Shown: piece after piece, positions 1-7,589 of the stretch | Numbering within the stretch: the stretch's first letter is position 1 | Layout: each line of letters opens with the position of its first letter | Origin: Desulfobulbaceae bacterium | Lineage (GTDB): Bacteria > Desulfobacterota > Desulfobulbia > Desulfobulbales > SURF-16 | Assembly: GCA_024763495.1 (NCBI GenBank) | Contig: JANTFJ010000016.1 | Coordinates: 1-15,353, forward strand | Direction: 5' to 3' | Length of the DNA: 15,353 nucleotides | The notes under the pieces: model-generated | Seen by the model: only the letters and a program-made list of their open reading frames with translations | The model's database searches: none | What the model was told of the DNA's origin: nothing | Translations under genes and position numbers: made by a program

Positions 1-100
1 AGCGTAGAGCTTTTGGTGATCGAGGAACCGGATGAGGGAAATCTTCACGTCCGGGTCTGTGGGGGGAGCGCCGGGTAACCGGTGCTTCTACCTGGAAAAT
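1..100 (+). mobile_element. Group II intron, 3' end only (domains V-VI)
   Basis: The first bases match the tail of a bacterial group II intron. A 33-nt domain V hairpin lies at about 25-57: the lower stem pairs 25-32 with 50-57, a two-base CG bulge sits at 48-49, and the upper stem closes on a GAAA-type loop. A domain VI helix follows, pairing 68-74 with 79-85 around a GTAA loop, with a candidate branch-point A at 90. The rest of the intron, including any reverse transcriptase ORF, is outside the window. The exact 3' splice site cannot be fixed from sequence; it falls within about 91-101, because readable ATPase codons begin around 102. The catalytic triad position reads AAC rather than AGC, which may mean reduced or lost activity. 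Confidence 0.8.
22..91 (+). ncRNA. Group II intron catalytic RNA, domain V and VI hairpins
   Basis: This is the RNA structural part of the intron tail. Domain V normally holds the metal-binding catalytic triad and the two-base bulge, and domain VI supplies the branch-point adenosine. Both hairpins can be folded by eye here. In domain V, bases 27 and 55 form an A-G mismatch where most introns have a G-U wobble inside the AGC triad; the other seven lower-stem pairs are intact. Confidence 0.72.
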
Positions 101-101
101 T

Positions 102-1158
102 GACACCGCTTTTATAAACAGGGAGAAAGAAATAGCTGAGTTGCGGAATTATCTGGAAGGACGCCCAAACTCTATCCTTTTTCTTTACGGTCCCAAGTCA
201 TCCGGCAAAACCACCCTTATGTACCGGCTCTTTGATCAAATAGAAAAAGGAAAGGGCTATGAGATAAACTTTCTTAATCTGCGGGAGATTTTTCTGACCT
301 CATATGATGATTTTATCGATGTTTTTTTTAAATCAGGCAATGGCGGCAACAGTTTAAAAACTGGAACCAAGCGGCAGTACAGCCTGTTCGGCCTTTTCAA
401 GCTGGATGCTTTTACTGAGAAGATGTTGACAAAAAGGCAGGAAGATCCTTTTTCTGGTTATGAAACGAGAATTTCAGCGCCTGGTCAAGAAGGGTATCCA
501 GCCGATTGTCATCATAGATGAATTTCATAAGCTCGACGGTCTTTACCTGCCGGACAGGCAAAATCGTCTCATGGTTGAATTGATGAATTTCTTCGTGGCC
601 ATGACCAAGGAAAGTCAGCTCTGCCATGTAATCATTGCCTCTTCAGATGCCTTTTTCATAGAACAGGTCTATATTGACAGCAAGCTCCGCAAGACAAGTG
701 AGTTTATGCAGCTGAATTATCTTAAAAAAGATGATGTCTTTGTCTGGCTGCGGGATGTTAAAAAATATAATCAGGTAAAGGAATATGACCTGAACGAAGA
801 GCAGATAGAGACGATATGGGAAACTGTGGGCGGCAGTGCCTGGGAAATTTACTATATTCTAAAAAAATTGTTTCAATATCCCCTGGATGAAGTTGTTGCA
901 GGAATAAAACAGGAAAAAGAGGCCATGATTGCCGACTGGATTTTCCGTGACCGGCAAAAACGTCGCGGCAAAATCCTGAAGCAGTTTGCCGGCAAGCCAA
1001 ACCTAAGTGTGAAGGAGTTTGAGCCGGAGCAAATTGACGTTCTAGGCCAGGCGGTTCATGATAATATCCTGTATTATGACCCGGTTCGGGCTGTTTATGG
1101 TATCCAGGGGAAAAGCCTGGAATGGGGTACAAGGATGTATTTTAACTCCTCTCGGTAA
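102..1158 (+). pseudogene. ATPase_2-family P-loop ATPase, intron-split and frameshifted
   Basis: This is a relic of an archaeal-type AAA/STAND-like ATPase (Pfam ATPase_2), a family of poorly known cellular role. After the intron junction the frame reads FINREKEIAEL, the usual N-terminal motif of the family. The Walker A motif GPKSSGKTTL lies at about 189-218 and the Walker B motif PIVIIDEFHKL at about 502-534. A C-terminal region ends in a winged-helix-like segment (NILYYDP...). Two lesions are visible. The start codon lies in the missing 5' exon beyond the intron. The frame also shifts at about 449-453: frame 141-521 breaks after ...QEDPF, and the rest of the protein continues in the frame of 460-1158. 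Removing one T from the five-T run joins the two parts as DPFLVMKREFQRL. Translation from TTG 141 alone would give a useless fragment. Confidence 0.8.
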
Positions 1159-1508
1159 CCGGCAACAGGCTGGTGCAACTAAATTTAATTGCTAACTATT
1201 CATCTTATCCATTGGTTTAAGTATCAATTTATCTACCCTTTTACAGAAAATTAAGAACAACTCGTTCATTCCGGGACAAAACATCTTTAGGGCTCACTCA
1301 AAAATAACTTCGCATTCTAAGGTGCAATATGAACATTTAGAAAAGCAATCTGCAATTATGCAATCCTCAACATAGCTCTGCTACGCCTGCGGTTGCATAC
1401 AATTAGATCACTTTTCTAAATGTCCATATTACACCTTATCTCTAATAATTTATTTTTGAGTGAGTCCTTCGCAAAATACGTTAAATAGTAACAAAAAATT
1501 AAAAAATA
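1159..1508. other. Intergenic region between ATPase relic and operon
   Basis: This is a 350-bp stretch without a gene. Positions 1159-1289 are AT-rich and I see no ORF, RNA or clear terminator there. Positions 1290-1467 are the long inverted repeat listed separately. Positions 1468-1508 are very AT-rich and lead into the first operon gene. They should carry the operon promoter, but no convincing -35/-10 pair or Shine-Dalgarno sequence can be picked out. Confidence 0.6.
1290..1467. repeat. 178-bp long inverted repeat, MITE-like
   Basis: Two arms of about 77 nt (1290-1366 and 1391-1467) are reverse complements, separated by about 24 nt. The outer 18 bases agree at 17 positions (GGRCTCACTCAAAAATAA, R being the one difference). 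An inner block around TAAGGTG..AATATG..ACATTTAGAAAAG agrees at nearly every base. The loop contains a further small dyad, TAGC TCT GCTA (1373-1383). No coding frame fills it. Short length, sharp terminal repeats and an intergenic position fit a miniature inverted-repeat transposable element or another palindromic repeat family. No target-site duplication is evident. As RNA it would fold into a long hairpin and could end transcription or shield the operon from read-through. Confidence 0.7.
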
Positions 1509-2963
1509 ATGAAAGTATTATTTCTGAAACCTATATATGAAGGTATGGGCAAAAACATCGTACGAGATTTTGTCTATGGCTGCTGGTGTAACGGTCGCCG
1601 GATTGGAGGTATGCAGATGCCGCCGATCAATGAACTTTATTGTGCTACCCATGTTGCCAATGCTAATGTTGAAACCGAATTCCTTGATGCTCAGTCTAAC
1701 CCACAAAGATGGACGACTTTGAAAAAAACACGGTTTGATTCGATTGGTATTGTTGTAATTATGTGTTCAACGCAGTCTTTTCGTGATGATTGCAGAATTA
1801 TTCGTGAGATAAAAGAGAAAAATCAAAATGTTAAAGCCGTACTGTTTGGCTCACACCCCACCTTCATGCCTGAGTTTTGTGTCAGGGAAGAGGAGGTTGA
1901 CTATATTGTTTTACGGGAACCGGAACAAACATTACAAGAATTGGCTGTAGCATTACTCAATAATGAGTCCATTGATGAACTTCCCGGAATAGCTTATCAA
2001 GGTGGCAATAAGGAAATGGTCATGAATGTTGACCGTCCATTCATGAAGATGGATGATTTGCCTATTCCTGATCGCACTCTTTTACCTGAAGGCATTGATT
2101 ATTTTAATCCGGCTGTAAAGAGAGTCCCGTATACAACCATGCAGACATCCCGTGGCTGTCCTGGTCGATGTATCTTTTGCACTTCTCCATTTTTTTATGG
2201 AAAGCAGTATCGCTTTCGCTCTGCTGAAAAAGTAATGGAGGAATTTCGGCAGATTAAAGCGCTTGGCTACCGTGAAGTTTTTATCAGAGATGAAACCTTT
2301 ACCACCAATAAAAAACGAAATATGGAAATTTGTCAGTCCATGATCAAGGAAAATCTTGGGCTATCATGGATTGCAAATGGCCGAGTTGATTTAATTGATC
2401 TGGATGCCCTTAAATTAATGAAGCAGGCCGGGTGTCATTTGATAAAGTTTGGAGTTGAAACGGGTAATGACGAGATTTTAAAAAATTATAAGAAAGGTAC
2501 CAGCACAGCTCAGGCGCGGCTGGTTTTTAAATGGGCCAAAGATGTCGGTTTGGATACTCATGCCCATATGGTCATAGGAGGACCTGGTGAAACCAGAGAG
2601 ACTATCGCTAACTCAGTAAAGTTTGTAAAAGAGATCAAAGCCTCTACTGCCAGTTTTGGTATTTTAACTCCTTATCCTGGGACACCTCTGTTTGACATGG
2701 TGGTAAAAAAACATCCGGAGATTTATGATGGAAGTGAATCAACCATGGATAATCTTCATACGGAGGGCTTCTTTAGCGAAGCCATATGTTCCATGTCCGG
2801 TGATGAATTGTCCCAAGAGGTCACAACAGCCTACAGAAAGTTCTACTTGAGACCGGTATATTTGCTTGAAAGACTGCTATCAGTAAGAAGTTTTAATGAG
2901 CTTATGATTAAAATTGTCGGTGGCCTGAATATATTTAGCTTTTCACTGACAGGGAATAAATAG
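1509..2963 (+). CDS. B12-binding-domain radical SAM protein (first)
   Basis: This 484-residue protein begins with a Rossmann-like cobalamin-binding-type domain (about residues 1-170; MKVLFLKPIYEG, later LFGSHPTFMPEF). A radical SAM TIM-barrel core follows, with the 4Fe-4S cluster motif CPGRCIFC (C217, C221, C224). Downstream family motifs include IANGRVDLID, KFGVETGNDEIL and HMVIGGPGETRET. Members of this class use SAM plus cobalamin for methylation, ring or C-C chemistry on lipids, sugars, peptides and tetrapyrroles; the substrate here is unknown. The DxHxxG cobalamin ligand motif is not visible, the nearest place reading LDAQSNP, which is common in this class. It is the first gene of the operon, 21 bp before asnB. 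The ATG at 1509 has no good Shine-Dalgarno sequence, but the N-terminus fits the family exactly. Confidence 0.9.
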   Translation: MKVLFLKPIYEGMGKNIVRDFVYGCWCNGRRIGGMQMPPINELYCATHVANANVETEFLDAQSNPQRWTTLKKTRFDSIGIVVIMCSTQSFRDDCRIIREIKEKNQNVKAVLFGSHPTFMPEFCVREEEVDYIVLREPEQTLQELAVALLNNESIDELPGIAYQGGNKEMVMNVDRPFMKMDDLPIPDRTLLPEGIDYFNPAVKRVPYTTMQTSRGCPGRCIFCTSPFFYGKQYRFRSAEKVMEEFRQIKALGYREVFIRDETFTTNKKRNMEICQSMIKENLGLSWIANGRVDLIDLDALKLMKQAGCHLIKFGVETGNDEILKNYKKGTSTAQARLVFKWAKDVGLDTHAHMVIGGPGETRETIANSVKFVKEIKASTASFGILTPYPGTPLFDMVVKKHPEIYDGSESTMDNLHTEGFFSEAICSMSGDELSQEVTTAYRKFYLRPVYLLERLLSVRSFNELMIKIVGGLNIFSFSLTGNK

Positions 2964-2984
2964 CGTTGTTTTGCGGTTTTGTAA

Positions 2985-4895
2985 ATGTGCGGAATTTATG
3001 GAATAATTGATAGTAATCGTCAGAATAGCTTTTCTGACGGACAAGTAAAGCAAATGGCAGAACTCCTTCAGTCCCGTGGCCCTGATTCCCATGGTACATT
3101 TCGTACTGACGGAGTTTGTCTTGGAATGCGCCGTTTGGCAATTATTGATCTGGAAAATGGCCAGCAACCAATCTTCAATGAAAATCGTACTCTTTTGATA
3201 ATTTACAATGGAGAATTGTATAATTATTTAAATCTACGTAACAATTTAATCAATAAAGGTCACATCTTCACTACCGGCAGTGATACAGAAGTTATACTTC
3301 ATGCCTATGAAGAATATGGTGATAAATGTGTAGAAAAACTTAACGGGATGTTTTCTTTCGCTGTTTATCACCTTGATGACCATCGTATCTTTCTTGCCCG
3401 GGATCGTTTAGGCATAAAACCTCTCTACTATTCAACCGAAAACAACAGACTTATCTTCTCGTCAGAAGCCAAAGCATTATTGGCGCTTATGGATCATGTG
3501 GAAGCAGACTGGACAGCAATTAACCGTTTCTTTTCCTTTGGATATATACCATCTCCTGAATCATCTTTTGCTGGAATTAATAAGTTTCCACCCGGTTCTA
3601 CAGGGGTTTGGCAAAATGGTAAGTTGCATGTTCATTCCTACTGGCAACCAGACTATTCACCCAATAAAGCTCTAAATCCTGATACGATAATTGCAGATAC
3701 TGACTCTTTGCTGGACGAATGTATTCATCAGGAAATGATGAGCGATGTACCCCTTGGTATTTTTCTTAGTGGTGGCTTGGACTCGTCAGCCATTGCGGTT
3801 TATGTTTCGCGTCACTCTAAAATTAAGGTCAAATCTTTTGGTATTTCCTTTGCAGAAAAAACCCATGATGAATCATCTGACGCACGGCTTGTGGCAAATC
3901 ATCTAGGTATTGATCATTATGATATTCCTTTTACCGGTCATGATCAAAAAAAAATACTGCTGCAGGTAGCAGAAACCTTAGATGAGCCTTTTGGCGATTC
4001 AACTCTGCTTCCTCTGTTAAAACTAGCCCGTGAGACACGAAAATACGTAAAAGTTGTATTGACGGGCTGGGGTGGCGATGAACTTTTTGCGGGTTACCCT
4101 ACCTATCAGGCCCATCGCTATGCTTCGCTCTACCGTAAACTCCCTGATTTGGTAGGGAACAGTTTAATTCCCTGGGTTGTTTCTAAATTACCGGTTTCTG
4201 ACACCTATATGTCCCTGCAGTTTAAAGCCAGTCGTTTCATTCAGGGAATGTCAAAACAGCCAGAGTTCCAGCATTTTAATTGGATGGGATATTTTAACCA
4301 TGAGAAGTTGGGGAAGCTATTCACCGATTCTATTCAAAATTCAGTTGACAATGCTCCACTTGATGTTGTGTTTGATTTGTTGGCTGATATTAAAGAAGAT
4401 GATCTGGTTGACCGCATTTTGCACCTGGATGCCAAATTTTTTCTTGAAGGCAACGGTTTGTTTCAATGTGACAGAATGACTATGGCCGCATCTCTGGAAG
4501 CTCGCGTTCCATTATTAAATAATGATATTATAGATTTTGTGAGTCAAGTTCCTTTGGCAATTAAAATGCGTCGATGGCAACCAAAATCGTTGCTGCGCGA
4601 TGTGATGCGCCCTTATTTGCCTGCTCAGATCATCAACAAAACAAAAAAAGGTTTTGGTCCACCAACGTCATCATGGATGCGTGGCGAAAGTCTTGCTGTT
4701 TTACAACGACTCTTTACAAAAAAAAAGGTAGAGCAACAGGGTATTTTTTCTTTCCCTGTTGTTCAGCAGCTTATTGTTGAACATCTTTCACGAAAAGCAG
4801 ATAATGGTCGTAATCTTTGGGCACTATTAAGCTTTCAGTTATGGTATGAACGATATATTCTTGGTAATCAACTCACTGACTTAATAGAGGTTTAA
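2985..4895 (+). CDS. asnB: Asparagine synthase-like glutamine amidotransferase
   Basis: This 636-residue enzyme has an N-terminal class II glutaminase domain that releases ammonia from glutamine and a C-terminal PP-loop synthase domain that activates a carboxylate with ATP. The start is fixed by Cys2 in MCGIYGIID, the glutaminase nucleophile once Met is removed. RGPDSHG and YNGELYNY complete that site. The PP-loop SGGLDSS lies at 262-268. The later motif reads TGWGGDELFAGY from residue 360; the W stands where E. coli AsnB has the catalytically important Glu348 and many relatives have Asp. In glycan clusters such proteins often amidate a uronic acid or another carboxyl group instead of making asparagine. 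Given the neighbours, I infer that here too. Two A9 tracts (3946-3954, 4718-4726) do not break the frame. Free asparagine synthesis remains possible. Confidence 0.93.
   Translation: MCGIYGIIDSNRQNSFSDGQVKQMAELLQSRGPDSHGTFRTDGVCLGMRRLAIIDLENGQQPIFNENRTLLIIYNGELYNYLNLRNNLINKGHIFTTGSDTEVILHAYEEYGDKCVEKLNGMFSFAVYHLDDHRIFLARDRLGIKPLYYSTENNRLIFSSEAKALLALMDHVEADWTAINRFFSFGYIPSPESSFAGINKFPPGSTGVWQNGKLHVHSYWQPDYSPNKALNPDTIIADTDSLLDECIHQEMMSDVPLGIFLSGGLDSSAIAVYVSRHSKIKVKSFGISFAEKTHDESSDARLVANHLGIDHYDIPFTGHDQKKILLQVAETLDEPFGDSTLLPLLKLARETRKYVKVVLTGWGGDELFAGYPTYQAHRYASLYRKLPDLVGNSLIPWVVSKLPVSDTYMSLQFKASRFIQGMSKQPEFQHFNWMGYFNHEKLGKLFTDSIQNSVDNAPLDVVFDLLADIKEDDLVDRILHLDAKFFLEGNGLFQCDRMTMAASLEARVPLLNNDIIDFVSQVPLAIKMRRWQPKSLLRDVMRPYLPAQIINKTKKGFGPPTSSWMRGESLAVLQRLFTKKKVEQQGIFSFPVVQQLIVEHLSRKADNGRNLWALLSFQLWYERYILGNQLTDLIEV
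4886..4890 (+). promoter_or_regulatory. Ribosome binding site AGAGG for the toroid gene
   Basis: AGAGG lies inside the last asnB codons, 8 nt before ATG 4899. This spacing favours ATG 4899 over the in-frame TTG at 4896 and suggests translational coupling to asnB. Confidence 0.55.
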
Positions 4896-4898
4896 TTG

Positions 4899-6605
4899 AT
4901 GTCGGGGATGACACCTTCGCAACGCCTCAAATACTTCCACCGTAATTTGGAACAGGTAACCCCAAGACTGCTTTCAGCTATGGATCGTTGCCCTGTTTCG
5001 GCATCTCGTGGTTGTCTTGATCGTGAGTATTGGGCATGGGCGACTAAGGAATTCGCTAATATAGATATGCAACGGGGCGTATTAATCTTGGCTTATGTTT
5101 ATACTACCAATTTTGCAGGCAATAAATTGTTTCAGCAACAGGCTTTATTGCAATGGCTTAAGTGGGGAGTTGATTTCTGGATAAAGCACCAAAGTAAACA
5201 GGGAGGGTTTGATCATCTGTATCCTTGTGAAAACAGTTGGATGGCTACCGCATTTACTCTTTCCGATATGATAGAAACATACCATATGGTAGCAGAAAAA
5301 TTACCGGAATCGCTTCAGGAAAGTTGGATATCGACCATGCAAAAAGCTGGTGATTTTCTTTGCCGTTACGATGAAAAACATGGCTTTATCTCAAATCATC
5401 GTGCCGGGGCTGCAGCAGCTTTGCTGGGATTGGCAAATTTGATGCAAGAGGATAGATATGCTAAGCAAGCGCGAGTTTTCCTGGCTGAAATTTTTGCAAA
5501 ACAATCTGATGAGGGATGGTTCTTGGAATATGAAGGTGCAGACCCAGGGTATCAAACTTTGGATACTCATTACCAGGCCAGGATATATGAATACACAGAT
5601 GATGAAAATGTTCTATTAAATGTCAAAAAATCTATTGATTTTCTCAAGTGGTTTATTCACCCAGATGGCAGTATTGGTGGAGAATATGGTTCCCGAAACT
5701 GCCCTCATTATTTCCCGGGTGGTATTGAAAAATTTGCACAGCTGATTCCAGAGGCAGAATCAATTGCAGTATGTTGTACGCAAGGCATTGCAGATGGTAC
5801 AAGTTGTGGAATAAAGGATGCTGATATTCGCAATGAATTAGTTATGGCCACCAGTTATGTCTATGCCGCTAAGGCTTTAGAGGAACGTCAGGGATGTCTA
5901 GTGGATGGTTTCCCTATTTTGCCGTGGGAAAAGGATAACTCCACAATCGTTTTTAAAGAGGCTGGAGTTGGTGTGCATGTAACACCAAATTATTATCTTG
6001 TTTTTAGCGCTGCAAAAGGTGGTGTTGTAAAGATATTTGATAAAGAAAAAAAGAAATTGAAATTTTCCAGTTGCGGCTATACCGCCAAATTGCAACGGCA
6101 TGATATAACAACGCATATTTTACAGGATAATAATGAATTAATAAAGACAGTGAGTAAGAACCATGTTACTTATTCGTGTATTGTTCCATTTTCTCGTTTT
6201 CGGACTGATCGCTTGGCCTCCCCGTGGTTGCTCTGGGGGTTCCGGTTTTTCAACTTAACCTTTGGACGCTTGCGGATATTAAATGATTTCGTTCGCAAGT
6301 ATTTGATTATTGGTCGTTACCTGAAACATAAGAAAAACGTCGAACTTTTATTGCATCGCACCGTACAAATGTCTGAATCTGGAGTGACTATTGAAGATAA
6401 ACTGATAAATAAAACGGCAGTTCTTCCCTCCTGTCTAGTCGAACATGGCTTTTTCTCTACTATCTATATGGCTTCGGCTCGATATTTCAGACAGCAGGAT
6501 GTGGAACAGTCGTGGTCTGAAGTCGTTGACAATGTAAACTGGGAGCGAGCCGTTTCTCCTGACGATTCACAACGATTTCTAAAACGGCCATTGCGGGAAA
6601 TTTAA
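4899..6605 (+). CDS. Alpha/alpha-toroid protein, polysaccharide lyase/epimerase-like
   Basis: This is a 568-residue protein. The first ~330 residues are helical with recurring aromatic and Gly-rich turns, as in (alpha/alpha) toroid folds of polysaccharide lyases and uronyl epimerases. The rest (from ~345) looks beta-rich, like the sandwich domain of heparinase II/III-type enzymes. Conserved-looking polar clusters are DREYW (41-45), FDHLYP, SNHRAG (about 166-171) and EGADPGYQTLDTHYQ (about 212-226); the last could hold catalytic Tyr/His/Asp. No signal peptide or membrane helix is present, so it should act in the cytosol, which argues for a biosynthetic or modifying role rather than depolymerising exported polymer. 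It starts 3 bp after the asnB stop. The fold call is pattern-based; the reaction is unknown. Confidence 0.6.
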   Translation: MSGMTPSQRLKYFHRNLEQVTPRLLSAMDRCPVSASRGCLDREYWAWATKEFANIDMQRGVLILAYVYTTNFAGNKLFQQQALLQWLKWGVDFWIKHQSKQGGFDHLYPCENSWMATAFTLSDMIETYHMVAEKLPESLQESWISTMQKAGDFLCRYDEKHGFISNHRAGAAAALLGLANLMQEDRYAKQARVFLAEIFAKQSDEGWFLEYEGADPGYQTLDTHYQARIYEYTDDENVLLNVKKSIDFLKWFIHPDGSIGGEYGSRNCPHYFPGGIEKFAQLIPEAESIAVCCTQGIADGTSCGIKDADIRNELVMATSYVYAAKALEERQGCLVDGFPILPWEKDNSTIVFKEAGVGVHVTPNYYLVFSAAKGGVVKIFDKEKKKLKFSSCGYTAKLQRHDITTHILQDNNELIKTVSKNHVTYSCIVPFSRFRTDRLASPWLLWGFRFFNLTFGRLRILNDFVRKYLIIGRYLKHKKNVELLLHRTVQMSESGVTIEDKLINKTAVLPSCLVEHGFFSTIYMASARYFRQQDVEQSWSEVVDNVNWERAVSPDDSQRFLKRPLREI

Positions 6606-6606
6606 A

Positions 6607-7587
6607 ATGGAATCTCAAACAAACCCTAAATCAAGCACAGCTAAAATCAGTGTTATCATTCCAGTTTATAATGAGAGTCCTTCTTTGCCTGAGCTTTGTG
6701 CAAGAATAGATAAAACCTTAATTACTTATAATGAACCATATGAAATAATACTTATTGATGATGGCAGTACAGATGACAGCTTTGCAACAATGGAGAAGCT
6801 TTATGCTGAGCGAACGAATATGTCTATCATTCGTCATCGGGTTAATATGGGTAAGACCATGGCCCTGATGACGGGTTTTCGTCATGCCGTGGGTGAGATA
6901 GTCGTCACGCTTGATGCCGACCTGCAAGATCATCCTGAAGCAATGCCTGATTTGTTAAAGAAAATGGAGGAAGGATACGATTTTGTTGGCGGATGGCGCC
7001 ATAAAAGGCAGGATTCTATCATGAAGCATTTTATCTCTCATACCTATAATTTTATAACCAAACAAATATTAAAGGTAGAGATCCATGATATTAACTGCGG
7101 ATATAAGGCTATTCGCCGCGAATATTATTCCAGGTTTAAACTAACGGGTGATATGCACCGTATAATCCCAGCTATCGTCAAAGCTATGGGGGGGAGAATC
7201 ACTGAGGTGCCAGTTCCCCATTCTCCACGTAAATACGGTTCTTCATGTTACAATCTTTTACGATACAGAGGGATACTCGACATTATTGCCTTCATTGGTT
7301 CCCACTCTACCCGATGGCGCCCCTTTCATGTGTTCACAGAGCTTGCTTTTGCCTTTTGGTTTGTGACATTTTTGCTTGTAGGAATGTGGACTATTTTTAA
7401 TATTACGTGTAGTTCCCAGTTTTTATCACTTGTTACTCCGATATGCTTGGTTGGAGCTACCATTTTTGGTCTTGCGGGAATTCTGTTGCCTGTGATTGGT
7501 TTGCAGACGGAAATATTTCTTCAGCTTGTGCAAAAGCCTGATTTTAATGACCAGTTTATTGAGCAACGTAACATACGGAGGTCATAA
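6607..7587 (+). CDS. GT2 glycosyltransferase, DPM1/ArnC-like, membrane-anchored
   Basis: This 326-residue GT-A enzyme likely moves a sugar from a nucleotide donor to a polyprenyl phosphate or lipid acceptor at the inner face of the membrane. The catalytic domain spans about 14-230: SVIIPVYNE, nucleotide-binding DDGSTDDS (51-58), metal-binding DAD followed by LQDHPE (102-110), then DMHRIIPAIV (181-190) and PRKYGSS (206-212), all typical of the DPM1/ArnC/GtrB group. Two hydrophobic helices at about 242-266 and 272-298 form the C-terminal anchor, as in GtrB-like enzymes. It begins one base after the toroid gene stop. It is the only soluble-domain glycosyltransferase in the window, so it probably starts or dedicates the pathway. 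Confidence 0.9.
   Translation: MESQTNPKSSTAKISVIIPVYNESPSLPELCARIDKTLITYNEPYEIILIDDGSTDDSFATMEKLYAERTNMSIIRHRVNMGKTMALMTGFRHAVGEIVVTLDADLQDHPEAMPDLLKKMEEGYDFVGGWRHKRQDSIMKHFISHTYNFITKQILKVEIHDINCGYKAIRREYYSRFKLTGDMHRIIPAIVKAMGGRITEVPVPHSPRKYGSSCYNLLRYRGILDIIAFIGSHSTRWRPFHVFTELAFAFWFVTFLLVGMWTIFNITCSSQFLSLVTPICLVGATIFGLAGILLPVIGLQTEIFLQLVQKPDFNDQFIEQRNIRRS
7577..7581 (+). promoter_or_regulatory. Ribosome binding site GGAGG deciding a TTG start
   Basis: This is a strong GGAGG 8 nt before TTG 7590. No in-frame ATG offers a full N-terminus, and the family's Arg-...-His motif follows directly, so TTG is the likely start of the acyltransferase gene. The site overlaps the end of the GT2 gene. Confidence 0.7.
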
Positions 7588-7589
7588 AA

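Noticed and set aside
441..525. Programmed frameshift in the ATPase gene
   Set aside because: Only a T5 run is present, with no clear slippery heptamer, stimulatory hairpin or internal Shine-Dalgarno sequence, and the gene is already split by an intron. Simple decay is more likely.
758..1132. Long reverse-strand ORF opposite the ATPase relic
   Set aside because: Its protein has no family-like motifs and the + strand frame is clearly ATPase, so it is a shadow ORF. The same holds for the other minus-strand frames.
1456..1487. Promoter for the operon, TTGAGT with TACGTT or TAAATA
   Set aside because: Spacings of 15 or 20 bp and weak matches in very AT-rich DNA do not support a call.
2985..4895. 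Exosortase-associated amidotransferase
   Set aside because: The size fits, but no exosortase, PEP-CTERM or typical companion genes are in the window, so there is no basis for that assignment.
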